Below are positions 7,901-18,184 of a stretch of DNA of 64,000 nt, piece after piece (within the stretch, counting starts at the first letter, position 1; every line of letters starts with the position of its first letter). The translations under genes and the position numbers were made by a program. The DNA lies in NCBI RefSeq assembly GCF_000759445.1, contig NZ_JRMB01000003.1, positions 218,501 to 282,500 of the forward strand. The letters are read 5' to 3'. Source of the DNA: Pseudomonas lutea. GTDB lineage: Bacteria; Pseudomonadota; Gammaproteobacteria; Pseudomonadales; Pseudomonadaceae. The notes below the pieces were generated by a model. The model was not told where the DNA came from and did not search any database. It was given only the letters and a program-made list of their open reading frames with translations.

Positions 7901-10900
7901 TCAGTGGTGATCGACTTTGATGGTCGGGTCCGCACCGCTCACCAGCGAGTTGACCATGGCATTGCTCCAGGTCACGCCTTCCACCTTGATGTGCACATCG
8001 GCCGTGGTCGCCGCGGCAGCCGCGGTGACGTTGGACGCGAACTGCCCGGTGGTGCTGACCTGCAGAATGGTGTCATGGCCATCGTTGCTGACTTGCAGGT
8101 ACTTGCTGAGGGTGTCGGTGTCTTCACCTTGCAGCAGGTCACGCAGGTCAATGCGGTCGCCAGCGTCCTTGTTGAAGTCCTTGATCACATCAAAGCCGCC
8201 GCTGTTGGTGTCGCCGGCTTTCCAGGTAAACGTGTCCGCACCGGCGCCGCCGAAGAGGATGTCGTTGCCTTTGCCGCCGACGAGCACGTCATTGCCACCC
8301 TGACCAAACAGGATGTCATTGCCATTGCCGCCCAGCAGGGTGTCATTGCCGTCCAGCGAGGTGGACGACTTGGCAGCCAGGTCAGCCACCTGATCGAGGT
8401 GGTTGGTCACGAACGAATGCAGCGTCTTGTCATCGATGGTCGACACATCGACGTGCAGCGTGTCCGCCGCGAACGCCTTCAGCGCCGTGGTGCCACCCTG
8501 TGTGTTGAAGGTGATCAGATCACCGAACAGGATGTCATTGCCGTCGCCACCGTTGAGGGTGTCGCTGCCCGGCGCGATGGCTTTCTGGTCGCCCAGTACC
8601 GCTTTTGCCAGGTCGTCGGCGTTGACGTTGTTCAACGAATGATGGTCGCTGTCGTAGCGATCAAGGGTGGCCGTCTTCACGCCCGAGCCCAGGCCGATCG
8701 CTTCGATGGTGGGCGACTGCTTCAACAGCAGCGCGTAGCCGGTGTCCGCGTCATCGATCACCTTCTGGCTGCCGTTCATCTCGGGAGACGTCAGGCTGTA
8801 TTCAAAACCGCCCTTGCCGTCGGCATGGCTGGAAAGCGTACCGACCTGTTGCTTGGTCCCGTCAGCCGCGTAGGTGAAGACGTTGCCTTTGGAGTCAATG
8901 GCTTCTTTGCCGTTGACGCTGAAGGTGTGCGCCTGTGTCCAGCTCGCCAGCGCCATCGCCACGGTGACATCGGAGCCATTCACGTTGCCCAGCACCGTGC
9001 TGGTGTTCTGGTAAACGTTAGGCTCGCCGTCGGTGATGAAATAGGTGCGGTTCTCACCCGTCGGGTTGCTGCTGTTCAAGCCGGCGAACCAGTTTGCGGT
9101 GGTCTTGAACGGGTCTTCGTAGTTGGTGGTACCGCCCGAGGTCATGCCGGCCAGCGCTGCGGTCAAGGTCTTCATGGCCGCGGCCTTGTCAGACATGTCC
9201 ACCGCCACCTGTGAGCGCACGTTGGTGTCGAAATCCACCAGCAGCACGTTGACCTTGCCGGCGTTGGCCGTCTGGGCACCGTTCGCCAGTTTCTCGAACA
9301 CCGACTGCAGCTGAGTCTTCGCCGTGTCGAGGTTTTTGCCCATGCTGCCCGAGCTGTCCACGATGAAGGCGATGTTGTAGCTCTTGCCCTGCACGATGGT
9401 CGTACCGCTGACGTCGCCGACGATAATGTCGCCACCCAGGGTGCCGTTCACCGGCGTCGGGTCGGTGCCAGCCAGACCTTCGATTGAAGTGTAAGTCTGC
9501 GCTTCGACGTTGACGGCGATCACCTTCGTGTCGGTGGCGCTCTTCACGCTGGTAGCCACGCCGTCCACGTCCGCTTCGGTTGCGGTGGCGGTGATGGTCA
9601 GGTTGAACTTGCCGTTGAAGCCAGGCGTGGTGATGCTCAGTGTCGACAGGTCGAACGTGCTGACATCGACCCCTTCGCTCACGTTCGTCACGGTGGCCGT
9701 GTGGCCAGCAGCGTCGGTCAGAGTCGAGCCCGCCGGCGCGCCGGTGGCCTTGATCACGTGCGTCTCGGAACCGTCGAGGCTGTCACCGAACATCACTTTG
9801 ACCGAGCTGAGCTTGATCGCGTTGCCTTCAGTGCCGTGGTTCAGTTCGTAGGCTGAGTAGTAACCCTCACCACTGCCGGCCGTGCCTTCTTGCAGCGACG
9901 AGATATTCGGGTTGGCAGCCTTCAGGTCATCGACCGACGCGTAAAGCGTCGTGTTGGTGCTGTCCAAAGCGACTGCCACAGAGCCGGATTTGGAGGCGTC
10001 CAACAGCGTGATGTTGTAGTTGCCCGGCCCGGCCTGGTTGTAGTGATAGACGTCCAGGGTGTAGTAGCCCGACGCGGTAGGTGTGAAGCCCGCGCCCGAA
10101 ATCTTGCTGCCCGCGCCCCATGTCGCGGTTGCCGCCGTCTGGCCGCCCACGGTGATGAGCAGACTGTCGTCCGCATTACCGCCGAAGGTGTAGGTGTGAC
10201 CGGCTTCCATGAAGATCAGGCCGGACAGCTTGGTCCCGGTGCCTGCGGCAATCGAGGAGTCCGCTGCACCTGTAGCGAAGCTGTGAGTGGTCGGCGCACC
10301 AGCGCTGTTGAAACCCGCCTTGAGGGCCGACTCGCTCGCGCCCTGACCATTGGTGCCCAAGTCCAGGGTGCCAACATACACATCCTTCGTCAGGCCGTGC
10401 GTCACGACTGCGCCTTCGCCCAGCGTGACCACTGGCTTATCGGCGACCGGCGAAATGCTGATCGTGCCAGTTGCTTTAACCGTGCTGGCCAGGCCCTGAT
10501 CATCGACTGCCTGATAGGTGAACTTGGTGATACCCGCCCAATCTGCGGCCGGCTTGAAGTACACCGTCGCAGCGTTGCCGATGGCGGCGATGTTGCTCAG
10601 GCTGGTCAGTGCGACCTTGCCCGCAGCATCGGCGTAGAACGTGCCGTGTGCAGCCATGTCGACCAGGTTGAAGTGGTCGATTTTGCTGTCTACGTCGGTC
10701 GCGCTGAGGTTCACCGCGATTGGCGCGTTGTCTTCGATGCCTTTGGCGGTGGTGGCATCGGCCACCGGTACATCGTTGACCGTCGTGATGTGAATCGTCG
10801 ACGTGGTGCTGGCGATGTTGTTGGTGGCGCTGCCGTCGTTGACGCTGATGTTGATGATGCGGTCGTCTTTGACAGGATCGTGAGACGTGCTGTCGTAGGT

Positions 10901-13900
10901 GATCGACGAAATCGCCGTCTGGTACTGCGCCGCAGTGCCCCCAGCGAACGTGATGACCTTGCCGGTCACAACGTTATTGGTCATGACGTCGGTCAGGGTG
11001 TACTTCAGGCCTGCGGTGTCACCGATGGCCAGCAGATCGCCCGCCTTGTAGTTGGTCAGCGTGACCGTAGCGCTTTGCAGGGTCGGGGTGTCAGCGTCAT
11101 TTAAGGTGAAGTCGGCCGCAATCTTGCCCGGACCTTTGCCCGGCGCGTTGACATCGCCGCCGACCAGGGTCTCGTTCCAGGTATTGCCGAAGTCTTTGCC
11201 ATTGCCAACATGCCCAATAACCGGCGCGTCGTTCACGGCAATCACGTTGATCTGGCTGTCGTGGACGACGGTCAGGTTCTTGCTGCCGTTGGCATCCGCG
11301 TCAGTCACCGCAATGGTCACGTTACGCGCCGCAGTGCTTGGGTTTTCACTGCTGTTGGCGTAGGTGATCGACTTGATCACGGCTTCGTAGTCGGCAATCG
11401 ACGCCTTGCCGGTCAGGTTGATGAAGATATGGCCATCAGCGTCGTTGCTGAGGCTGTATTTGATCCCCAGGCCTGTGTCGCCGTTGTTTGTGTCTTTGTA
11501 GTACTTGGAAACGATCAGGTCTTCAGCCTGAATGCCGGTCAGCGTGATCTTCGCGCTGGTCAGCTCTTTGCTGTCGACGTCGGTGATGCTGAAGTTCTTG
11601 ACGATTGGCGTCGCTGTGCCGTTTTCGGTGTACGTGATGCTGCCGAAGTTGACGACTGGCGCGTCGTTGACCGGCGCGACATTGATGGTGCCGTTGGCTG
11701 GTGTGCTGTCAGCCTTACCCTGGTTATCCACTGCGGTGTAAGTGAACGTGGCATCACCGCTCCAGTTGCTGTCCGGCTTGAAGTAGACGGTCGCGCTGTT
11801 GTTGGTCGCATTGATGAGGCTGCTGCCGTTCAGCACCTGAGTCGCTTGAGCATCGGCGTAGAACGTGCCGTGTGTGTCCTTGTTGCTGGCCAGGGTGAAG
11901 TGGTCGACGTTGCCATCGACGTCGGTGCCCGTCAGCTTGACGGCGATGACGCTGTCTTCGTTGCCGGTGGCCGTTGCAGGCTTGGTGACCGGAGCGTCGT
12001 TGACCGAGATCACATTGATCGCGCTGCCGTGGACGACGGTCAGGTTGTTGGTGCCGTTGGCATCTGCGTCGGTGACAGCAATGGTCACGCCGCGTGGCGT
12101 GGTGACCGGGTTGTTGCTGCTGTCGGCGTAGGTGATCGAATTGATCAGGGTTTCGTAATTGGCAACCGAAGCCTTGCCGGTCAGATCGATGTAGATAGTG
12201 CCGTCGGCGTCGTTGCTCAGCGTGTACTTGATGCCCAGGCTCGTATCGCCAGATGTGCCGTCTTTGTAGTACTGAGAGACGATCAGGTCTTCAGCCTTAA
12301 TGCCGGTCAGCGTGATCTTCGCGCTGGTCAGCTCGGTGCTGTCGACGTCGGTGATGCTGAAGTCTTTGACGATCGGCGTCGCCACACCGTTTTCGGTGTA
12401 GGTGATGCTGCCGAAGTTGACGACTGGCGCATCGTTGACCGGGGTGACGGTGATGCTGCCGGTTGCCGGGGTAGTGGACGCCAGGCCCTGATTATCGACA
12501 GCGGTGTAGGCGAATGGCGTGGTGCCATTCCAATTGGCGTCCGGCTTGAAGTAGATCGTCGCGCCATTGTTGGTGGCGGTGATGTCGTTCAAGTTGGCCA
12601 GCGGCTGAGTGCCGGCTGCGTCGGAGTAGAACGTGCCGTGGGCAGGCGTGTTGACCAGGCTGAAGTGGTCAATGGTGCCGTCGACGTCAGAGCCCGTCAG
12701 CTTGACGGCAATGACAGTGCCTTCGTCGCCCTGGCCCGATGCGGCCTGGACCAGCGGTGCATCGTTGACCGGGTTCACAATGACCTTCAGGGTCTCGACC
12801 GTGGTCGCCTTCAGATCGTTTGACTCTGTCGACGTCACGCTCACCTGCAAATTGATCGGGCCGTTGTAATCGCCCGGTGGGGTGATGGTCAGCTTGGTCA
12901 GGTCCCAATCCTTGAGCACAACGGTGCCGTCGCCATCCTTCTCGGAGGTGTAGCTGTGCGAGCCATCAGTCAGCACGGCGCCCACCGGGATGCGGGCGAC
13001 AGTGACAGGGCTCAGTTTTTCCGAGCCATCGGTGTCGACCAATGCAGTGCTCACGGTCAACTTGATGGCCGTGTCTTCGTTGCCTTGGGCGTTAGTGACG
13101 TTGACGATTGGCGCGTCTGCCACTGGCGTGACGTTGATCGTGCCGTTGGCCAGATCGCCGGCCGGCAGGTTCTGGTTGTCGACCGCGGTGTAGGTGAAAG
13201 TGTTTTCACCCGCCCAGTTGGCGTCCGGCTTGAAGTAGATCGTCGCGCCATTGTTGGTCGCGGCGATGTTGTTCAAGTCGGTCAACGGCTGGGTGCCGGC
13301 AGCGTCGGTGTAGAACGTGCCGTTGACAGGCGTTTTGACCAGGCTGAAGTGGTCAATGGTGCCGTCTACGTCAGAGCCCGTCAGTTTGACGGTGATCAGG
13401 GTGTCTTCATTACCCGTGGCCGAGGTGTTGCTGACCTCCGGCGCATCGTTGACCGCGATGACCGTGATCTGGCCGCTGTGGCTGCCGGACACGTTGTTGG
13501 TGCCGTGGGCGTCCGCGTCAGTCACCGAGATGGTCACGCCGCGTGGCGCAGTGACCGGGTTCTGGCTGGCGTCTGCATAAGTGATCGACTTGATCACGGC
13601 CTCGTAATCGGCAACCGAAGCCTTGCCGGTCAGGTCGATGAAGATACGCCCATCGGCATCGTTGCTCAGGCTGTATTTGATGCCCATGCCCGCGTCGCCA
13701 CTGGTGCCATCTTTGTAGTACTTGGAAACGATCAGGTCTTCGGCCTGAATGCCGGTCAGCGTGATCTTCGCGCTGGTCAGCTGGTCGCTGTCGACGTCAG
13801 TGATGCTGAAGTTCTTGACGATCGCCGTCGGCGTTGCCGCATCGTTTTCGGTGTAAGTGACGCTATCGAACTTGACGACCGGAGCGTTGTTGACGGCCAC

Positions 13901-16900
13901 CACTTCGATCTGGCCGTCGTGGGACCCGGTCTGGTTGTTGGTGCCGTTGGCATCCGCGTCCGTCACAGCGATGGTCACACCGCGTGGCGCAGTGACCGGG
14001 TTGTTGCTGTTGTCGGCGTAGGTGATCGACTTGATCAGGGTTTCGTAGCTGGCAACCGAAGCCTTGCCGGTCAGGTCGATGACGATGTTGCCGGCGGCGT
14101 CAGTACTCAGGGCATATTTGATGCCCAGCGAAGTGGTGCCGTCGGTGCCGCCCTTGTAGTACTTGGACACGATCAGGTCTTCAGCCTGAATACCGGTCAG
14201 CGTGATTTTTGCGCTGGTCAGCTGGCTGCTGTCGACGTCGGTGATGCTGAAGTTCTTGACGATGGCGGTCGGCGTGCCCGCTTTGTTTTCGGTGTAGCTG
14301 ATGCTGTCGAAGTTGACGACCGGGGCATCGTTGACCGCCACCATGTTGACCTGCCCGCTGTGGGCTCCGGTCAGGTTGTTGGTCCCGCTGGTATCACTGT
14401 CGACGTCGGTAACAGTAATGTTGACGCTGCGTGGGGTAAGGCTCGGGTTTTTGCTGTCGTCTGCGAAAGTGATCGACTTGATCAGGGTTTCGTAAGCGGC
14501 CACCGAAGCCCTGCCGGTCAGGTCGATAACGACATTGCCTTTGGCGTCGTTGCTCAGGCTGTAGGTGATGCCCAGGCCGGTGGCGCCCGTGTTATCGCCT
14601 TTGTAGTACTGGGACTCGACCAGGTCTTGCGCCTGAATGCCGGTCAGCGTGATCTTCGCGCTGCTCAGCTCTTTGCTGTCGACGTCGGTGATGCTGAAGT
14701 TGCTGGCGATTGCCATTGGCGCGCCGCTTTCGGTGTAGCTGATGCTGTCGAAGCTGACGACAGGGGCATCGTTCACAGGCGTGACGTTGACCGTCAGTGG
14801 CCTGGTCGTCGTTGCGGAGTCCTTGTTGGCGCCTTCGATCGACGTCGAGCTCACTAGCAGCGTGAACGAACCGTTGAAGTCTTTCGGCGGGGTGATGGTC
14901 AGCTTGGAAAGATCCCAGCCTGTGATCCAGACCTCGCTGTCGCCTGTGCTGATCGACGTGTAGCTGGTGGTGCCGTCAGTCAAGGTGGCGCCGATCGGAA
15001 TAGCGGAAACGACCAGTTGACCCAGCGACTCGGAGCCGTCGGTGTCGACCAGCGCGGTGCTCAGGTCCAGCTTGATCGCGGTGTCTTCAGCGCCTTGGGT
15101 GTTGGCCACGTTGACGATCGGGGCATCGGCCACTGGAGTGACGCTGATGTTTCCGGTTGCCGGTGTGCTGGCCAGGCCCTGGTTGTCGACAGCGGTGTAG
15201 GTGAAATCGCTGGTGACACCCGCCCAGTTTTCGGTCGGCTTGAAGTAAATCGTCGCGCTGTTGTTGGTGGCGGCGATGTTGCTGAGGTTGGTCAGCTCCT
15301 GAGTACCGGCTGCGTCAGCGTAAAACTTGCCGTTGCTGGCCATCGACAACAGGTTGAAGTGATTGATGGTGCCGTCTACGTCACTGCCGGTCAGCTTGAC
15401 GGCAATGGGCGTGTCTTCTTTACCGTTGCCTGCGGTGTTTTCCACCGTCGGAGCGTCGTTGACCGGAGTGATGCCGATCTGACCCGTGGCGCTGCCGGAC
15501 AGGTTATTGGTGCCATTGGCATCTACGTCGGTGACTTCAATCGTCACGCCACGCGGGGTGGTGATCGGATTGTCGCTGCTGTTGGCGTAGGTGATCGAGT
15601 TGATCAGCGTGGTGTAGTCGGCAATCGACGCGTTGCCGGTCAGATCAATCACGATATTGCCGTTGGCGTCGTTGCTCAGGCTGTAGCTGATGCCCAGCGT
15701 GGTGGTGCCACTGGTCCCACCGTTGGCATCGGTGTAGTACGGGGAAACGATCAGGTCTTCAGCCTGAATACCCGTCAGGGTGATTTTCGCGCTGCTCAGT
15801 TGGTTGCTGTCGACATCGCCGATCTGCAGGTTGCTGACCAGCGGCTGAGCCGCGCCGTTCTCGACGTAATCAGGGTTGGTGAAGCTGATGGTTGGCGCGT
15901 CGTTCACTGGCGTCACGGTGACGATCAACGGCAGCGTGGTGGTCGCCGAATCCTTGTTGGCGCCTTCAGTCGATGTCGAACTCACTTGCAGGGTGATCGA
16001 GCCGTTGAAGTTCAGTGGCGCCTGAAAGGTCAGGTTGTTCAGGTTCCAGCCGTCGATATAAACAGCACCATCGCCTGTGGCGATCGAGGTGTAGCTGTTG
16101 ACACCATCGGTCAGCACGCCACCGACCGGGATGCCGGACACCACGAGCGGGAACAGGGATTCAGAGCCGTCGGTGTCGACCAGCGCAGTGCTCAGATTCA
16201 GCTTGATCGGCGTGTCTTCAGCGCCCTGGGCGTTGATGACGTTGACAGTCGGGGCATCGGCCACTGGCGTGACGTTGATGACGCCGTTTGCGGGCGTGCC
16301 GGCTGCCAGGCCCTGATTGTCGACTGCGGTATAGGTGAAGTTGGTGTCGCCCGCCCAGTTGGCGTTCGGCTTGAAGTAGATCGTTGCGCTGTTGGCGGTG
16401 GCGGCGATGTTGCTGAGGTCGGTCAGCGCCTGAGTACCGGCAGCGTCGGCGTAGAAAGTGCCGTTGGCGGCCAGGCTCACCAGGTTGAAGTGATCGATGG
16501 TGCCGTCGACGTCAGCGCCGGACAGGTTGACGGCGATGGTGGTGTCTTCATCGCCCTGGCCTGCAGCCGCGTTCACGGTCGGCGCATCGTTGACCGACAC
16601 GACGTGCACGATGCCGGTGACCGGCACGGAGTCGTTCTGGCCATCGTTGACAGTGATGGTGATCGTACGATCAACGACGCTTGGGTCTTCGCTGCTGTTC
16701 TGGAAGGTGATCGACTTGATTACGGCTTCGTATTCGGCAGCAGTGGCTGCGCCGGTCAGGGTCAGAACAATCTGGCCATTGACGGTGGCGGTGCTGACCG
16801 TAATGTTCGCATTCGGGCTGCCCACCACCAGCGTGTCAGTGTCCTGAGGGTTGGTCAGGGTGACGCGCGCGCTTTGCAGGTTCGGGCTGTCGGCATCGGT

Positions 16901-18184
16901 GATGGTCAACTGGTCGGCGATCGATACGCCAGCCTGGCCTTCGGTGAAGGTGGTTTCGCTGTTGACGCCGTTGCCGTTGCCATTGCCGTCGACGACTGGC
17001 AGGGAGTCGTTGTCGATGATGGTGGTGGTGACGCTGCCATTGGTGCTGCTGGCGACGACATTCTCGAAGTTGCCGCCAGTGATCGCGCCGATGGCCACGG
17101 TGACGTTTTCAACGCCTTCCGGGATGGTGTCATTCAGCGTGTTCAGATCAAACGTGACGCTGCTGCTGTTGGCCGGGATCTTCACGCTGACCACTTGCGT
17201 GTAGTCACTGCCGTCGGTCGCGGTGCCGCTGTAAGTCAGGTTGATCGTGACTTCGGTCTGCGCCGGGTTGCTCAGGGTGATGGTGTAGGTGGCGGGCTGG
17301 CCTTCAACCACTGACTGGCTGCCGGTGATGCTGGCAATGGTGGTGTCGATGGTGTCGGTGATGGTGGTCACCGCCGGAGTCGGGTCGGTCGTCACTACCA
17401 GACCGCCACCGCCGGTGGTGCCGGTGATGGTGGTGCTGATGACGGACGGGTCGATGTACGGCGTGTTGGTGTTCGGCACCTGAACGGTGGTGGTGCCCGA
17501 GGTGTCACCCGCCCGGATAATGATGCTTGCGCCGTTGGACAGGTTAACTGTCAGGTCGCTCAGCGGTGCTTGCGTGACGTTCGCGGTGAACACCAGCGCG
17601 CCGCCATTTTCGGTCAGCGTCGGGGTGGCGCTCAGCGACAGCGTGCCGGTCGGTGCTGGCGCCACGCCGTTGCCGTTGCCGTTGCCGTTATCGATGGCCA
17701 GGCCATTCACCAGCGTTGGTGGAGGCGTGGTGGTCGTTCCCAGGCCGTTGGTCGGGAAGCCGATGGTCGGGTCTACCGAGCCCGCGGTCTCGGTCAACAT
17801 CACCACGCTGTGGCCGCCGCCGGCGTTGCCGCCATCACCGGGCGCTGCCTGCGGGCCGGCCGCAGTGGCTTCGAGGTCTTTGGTCGGGTCGGCGCCAGCC
17901 GCAATGGCTTGCTGCAGTTCCGCAACGGACGGTGCCGCCTGGGCAGTGGCTTCGGCGAGGTTAGTGGTCGACGTCGGTGCGTCGGCGCTCCACTGGCTGT
18001 CACGGCCCATGTCCAATTGACGGCCATCAGGAAGCTGCAGCGTGACCGCGCCTCCCGGGCCTGTCAGGACCTGCTCGCCGGTGAACAGCCGGTCACCCTC
18101 GATCAGCACACGACGAATCCCTTCCGGGGAAACTGCGACTACCTGGCCAACAATGCTTTTGACGATGGCAACAACACTGCTCAT
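7901..18184 (-). CDS. lapA: LapA-type giant repeat adhesin (type I secreted, LapG-cleavable)
   Basis: 3427 residues. Order: N-terminal retention module (1-106); LapG site TAAG at 107-110 in the context DLEATAAGPQA; Ser/Thr-rich and Calx-beta-like segments to about 393; 17 tandem cadherin/VCBS-like repeats (about 394-2580) of three kinds; a PA14-like carbohydrate-binding segment (about 2582-2745); another repeat-like unit; a von Willebrand A domain (about 2934-3178) with an intact metal site (DSSGS); RTX nonapeptides (GGxGND) around 3205 and 3278-3325; and a C-terminal type I secretion signal. Start ATG with GGAGAG 10 bases upstream. It should be exported by the divergent LapEBC, stay anchored by its N-terminus and mediate attachment. 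LapA of P. fluorescens Pf0-1 (about 5200 aa) and P. putida (about 8700 aa) are longer. The antisense strand has long open frames that are composition artefacts. Confidence 0.95.
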   Translation of the reverse strand: MSSVVAIVKSIVGQVVAVSPEGIRRVLIEGDRLFTGEQVLTGPGGAVTLQLPDGRQLDMGRDSQWSADAPTSTTNLAEATAQAAPSVAELQQAIAAGADPTKDLEATAAGPQAAPGDGGNAGGGHSVVMLTETAGSVDPTIGFPTNGLGTTTTPPPTLVNGLAIDNGNGNGNGVAPAPTGTLSLSATPTLTENGGALVFTANVTQAPLSDLTVNLSNGASIIIRAGDTSGTTTVQVPNTNTPYIDPSVISTTITGTTGGGGLVVTTDPTPAVTTITDTIDTTIASITGSQSVVEGQPATYTITLSNPAQTEVTINLTYSGTATDGSDYTQVVSVKIPANSSSVTFDLNTLNDTIPEGVENVTVAIGAITGGNFENVVASSTNGSVTTTIIDNDSLPVVDGNGNGNGVNSETTFTEGQAGVSIADQLTITDADSPNLQSARVTLTNPQDTDTLVVGSPNANITVSTATVNGQIVLTLTGAATAAEYEAVIKSITFQNSSEDPSVVDRTITITVNDGQNDSVPVTGIVHVVSVNDAPTVNAAAGQGDEDTTIAVNLSGADVDGTIDHFNLVSLAANGTFYADAAGTQALTDLSNIAATANSATIYFKPNANWAGDTNFTYTAVDNQGLAAGTPANGVINVTPVADAPTVNVINAQGAEDTPIKLNLSTALVDTDGSESLFPLVVSGIPVGGVLTDGVNSYTSIATGDGAVYIDGWNLNNLTFQAPLNFNGSITLQVSSTSTEGANKDSATTTLPLIVTVTPVNDAPTISFTNPDYVENGAAQPLVSNLQIGDVDSNQLSSAKITLTGIQAEDLIVSPYYTDANGGTSGTTTLGISYSLSNDANGNIVIDLTGNASIADYTTLINSITYANSSDNPITTPRGVTIEVTDVDANGTNNLSGSATGQIGITPVNDAPTVENTAGNGKEDTPIAVKLTGSDVDGTINHFNLLSMASNGKFYADAAGTQELTNLSNIAATNNSATIYFKPTENWAGVTSDFTYTAVDNQGLASTPATGNISVTPVADAPIVNVANTQGAEDTAIKLDLSTALVDTDGSESLGQLVVSAIPIGATLTDGTTSYTSISTGDSEVWITGWDLSKLTITPPKDFNGSFTLLVSSTSIEGANKDSATTTRPLTVNVTPVNDAPVVSFDSISYTESGAPMAIASNFSITDVDSKELSSAKITLTGIQAQDLVESQYYKGDNTGATGLGITYSLSNDAKGNVVIDLTGRASVAAYETLIKSITFADDSKNPSLTPRSVNITVTDVDSDTSGTNNLTGAHSGQVNMVAVNDAPVVNFDSISYTENKAGTPTAIVKNFSITDVDSSQLTSAKITLTGIQAEDLIVSKYYKGGTDGTTSLGIKYALSTDAAGNIVIDLTGKASVASYETLIKSITYADNSNNPVTAPRGVTIAVTDADANGTNNQTGSHDGQIEVVAVNNAPVVKFDSVTYTENDAATPTAIVKNFSITDVDSDQLTSAKITLTGIQAEDLIVSKYYKDGTSGDAGMGIKYSLSNDADGRIFIDLTGKASVADYEAVIKSITYADASQNPVTAPRGVTISVTDADAHGTNNVSGSHSGQITVIAVNDAPEVSNTSATGNEDTLITVKLTGSDVDGTIDHFSLVKTPVNGTFYTDAAGTQPLTDLNNIAATNNGATIYFKPDANWAGENTFTYTAVDNQNLPAGDLANGTINVTPVADAPIVNVTNAQGNEDTAIKLTVSTALVDTDGSEKLSPVTVARIPVGAVLTDGSHSYTSEKDGDGTVVLKDWDLTKLTITPPGDYNGPINLQVSVTSTESNDLKATTVETLKVIVNPVNDAPLVQAASGQGDEGTVIAVKLTGSDVDGTIDHFSLVNTPAHGTFYSDAAGTQPLANLNDITATNNGATIYFKPDANWNGTTPFAYTAVDNQGLASTTPATGSITVTPVNDAPVVNFGSITYTENGVATPIVKDFSITDVDSTELTSAKITLTGIKAEDLIVSQYYKDGTSGDTSLGIKYTLSNDADGTIYIDLTGKASVANYETLINSITYADSSNNPVTTPRGVTIAVTDADANGTNNLTVVHGSAINVISVNDAPVTKPATATGNEDSVIAVKLTGTDVDGNVDHFTLASNKDTHGTFYADAQATQVLNGSSLINATNNSATVYFKPDSNWSGDATFTYTAVDNQGKADSTPANGTINVAPVNDAPVVNFGSITYTENGTATPIVKNFSITDVDSKELTSAKITLTGIQAEDLIVSKYYKDTNNGDTGLGIKYSLSNDADGHIFINLTGKASIADYEAVIKSITYANSSENPSTAARNVTIAVTDADANGSKNLTVVHDSQINVIAVNDAPVIGHVGNGKDFGNTWNETLVGGDVNAPGKGPGKIAADFTLNDADTPTLQSATVTLTNYKAGDLLAIGDTAGLKYTLTDVMTNNVVTGKVITFAGGTAAQYQTAISSITYDSTSHDPVKDDRIINISVNDGSATNNIASTTSTIHITTVNDVPVADATTAKGIEDNAPIAVNLSATDVDSKIDHFNLVDMAAHGTFYADAAGKVALTSLSNIAAIGNAATVYFKPAADWAGITKFTYQAVDDQGLASTVKATGTISISPVADKPVVTLGEGAVVTHGLTKDVYVGTLDLGTNGQGASESALKAGFNSAGAPTTHSFATGAADSSIAAGTGTKLSGLIFMEAGHTYTFGGNADDSLLITVGGQTAATATWGAGSKISGAGFTPTASGYYTLDVYHYNQAGPGNYNITLLDASKSGSVAVALDSTNTTLYASVDDLKAANPNISSLQEGTAGSGEGYYSAYELNHGTEGNAIKLSSVKVMFGDSLDGSETHVIKATGAPAGSTLTDAAGHTATVTNVSEGVDVSTFDLSTLSITTPGFNGKFNLTITATATEADVDGVATSVKSATDTKVIAVNVEAQTYTSIEGLAGTDPTPVNGTLGGDIIVGDVSGTTIVQGKSYNIAFIVDSSGSMGKNLDTAKTQLQSVFEKLANGAQTANAGKVNVLLVDFDTNVRSQVAVDMSDKAAAMKTLTAALAGMTSGGTTNYEDPFKTTANWFAGLNSSNPTGENRTYFITDGEPNVYQNTSTVLGNVNGSDVTVAMALASWTQAHTFSVNGKEAIDSKGNVFTYAADGTKQQVGTLSSHADGKGGFEYSLTSPEMNGSQKVIDDADTGYALLLKQSPTIEAIGLGSGVKTATLDRYDSDHHSLNNVNADDLAKAVLGDQKAIAPGSDTLNGGDGNDILFGDLITFNTQGGTTALKAFAADTLHVDVSTIDDKTLHSFVTNHLDQVADLAAKSSTSLDGNDTLLGGNGNDILFGQGGNDVLVGGKGNDILFGGAGADTFTWKAGDTNSGGFDVIKDFNKDAGDRIDLRDLLQGEDTDTLSKYLQVSNDGHDTILQVSTTGQFASNVTAAAAATTADVHIKVEGVTWSNAMVNSLVSGADPTIKVDHH
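10445..17005 (-). repeat. Seventeen-unit internal repeat array of the adhesin (types A, B and C)
   Basis: Reading the protein N to C there are 17 units, nearly all joined by a V-N/A-D-A-P linker. Type A (about 145 aa, core SITDVDS-LTSAKITLTGIQAEDL) occurs 8 times; type B (about 110 aa, core VDGTIDHF...FYADAAGTQ) 6 times; type C (about 118 aa, core STALVDTDGSE) 3 times. Order: A B C A B C A A A B C B A B A A B. The first and the sixteenth unit are divergent A-type. Many A copies share long near-identical DNA, for example around 11520, 12290, 13738, 14178, 14630 and 15758, which favours recombination between copies. Confidence 0.85.

Noticed and set aside
15017..17314. 765-codon plus-strand open frame opposite lapA (also at 9890-11104, 11210-12823 and 12956-14857)
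   Set aside because: It mirrors the high-GC, repetitive codons of lapA; the translation is low-complexity V/D/R-rich, shows no family and no ribosome-binding site.
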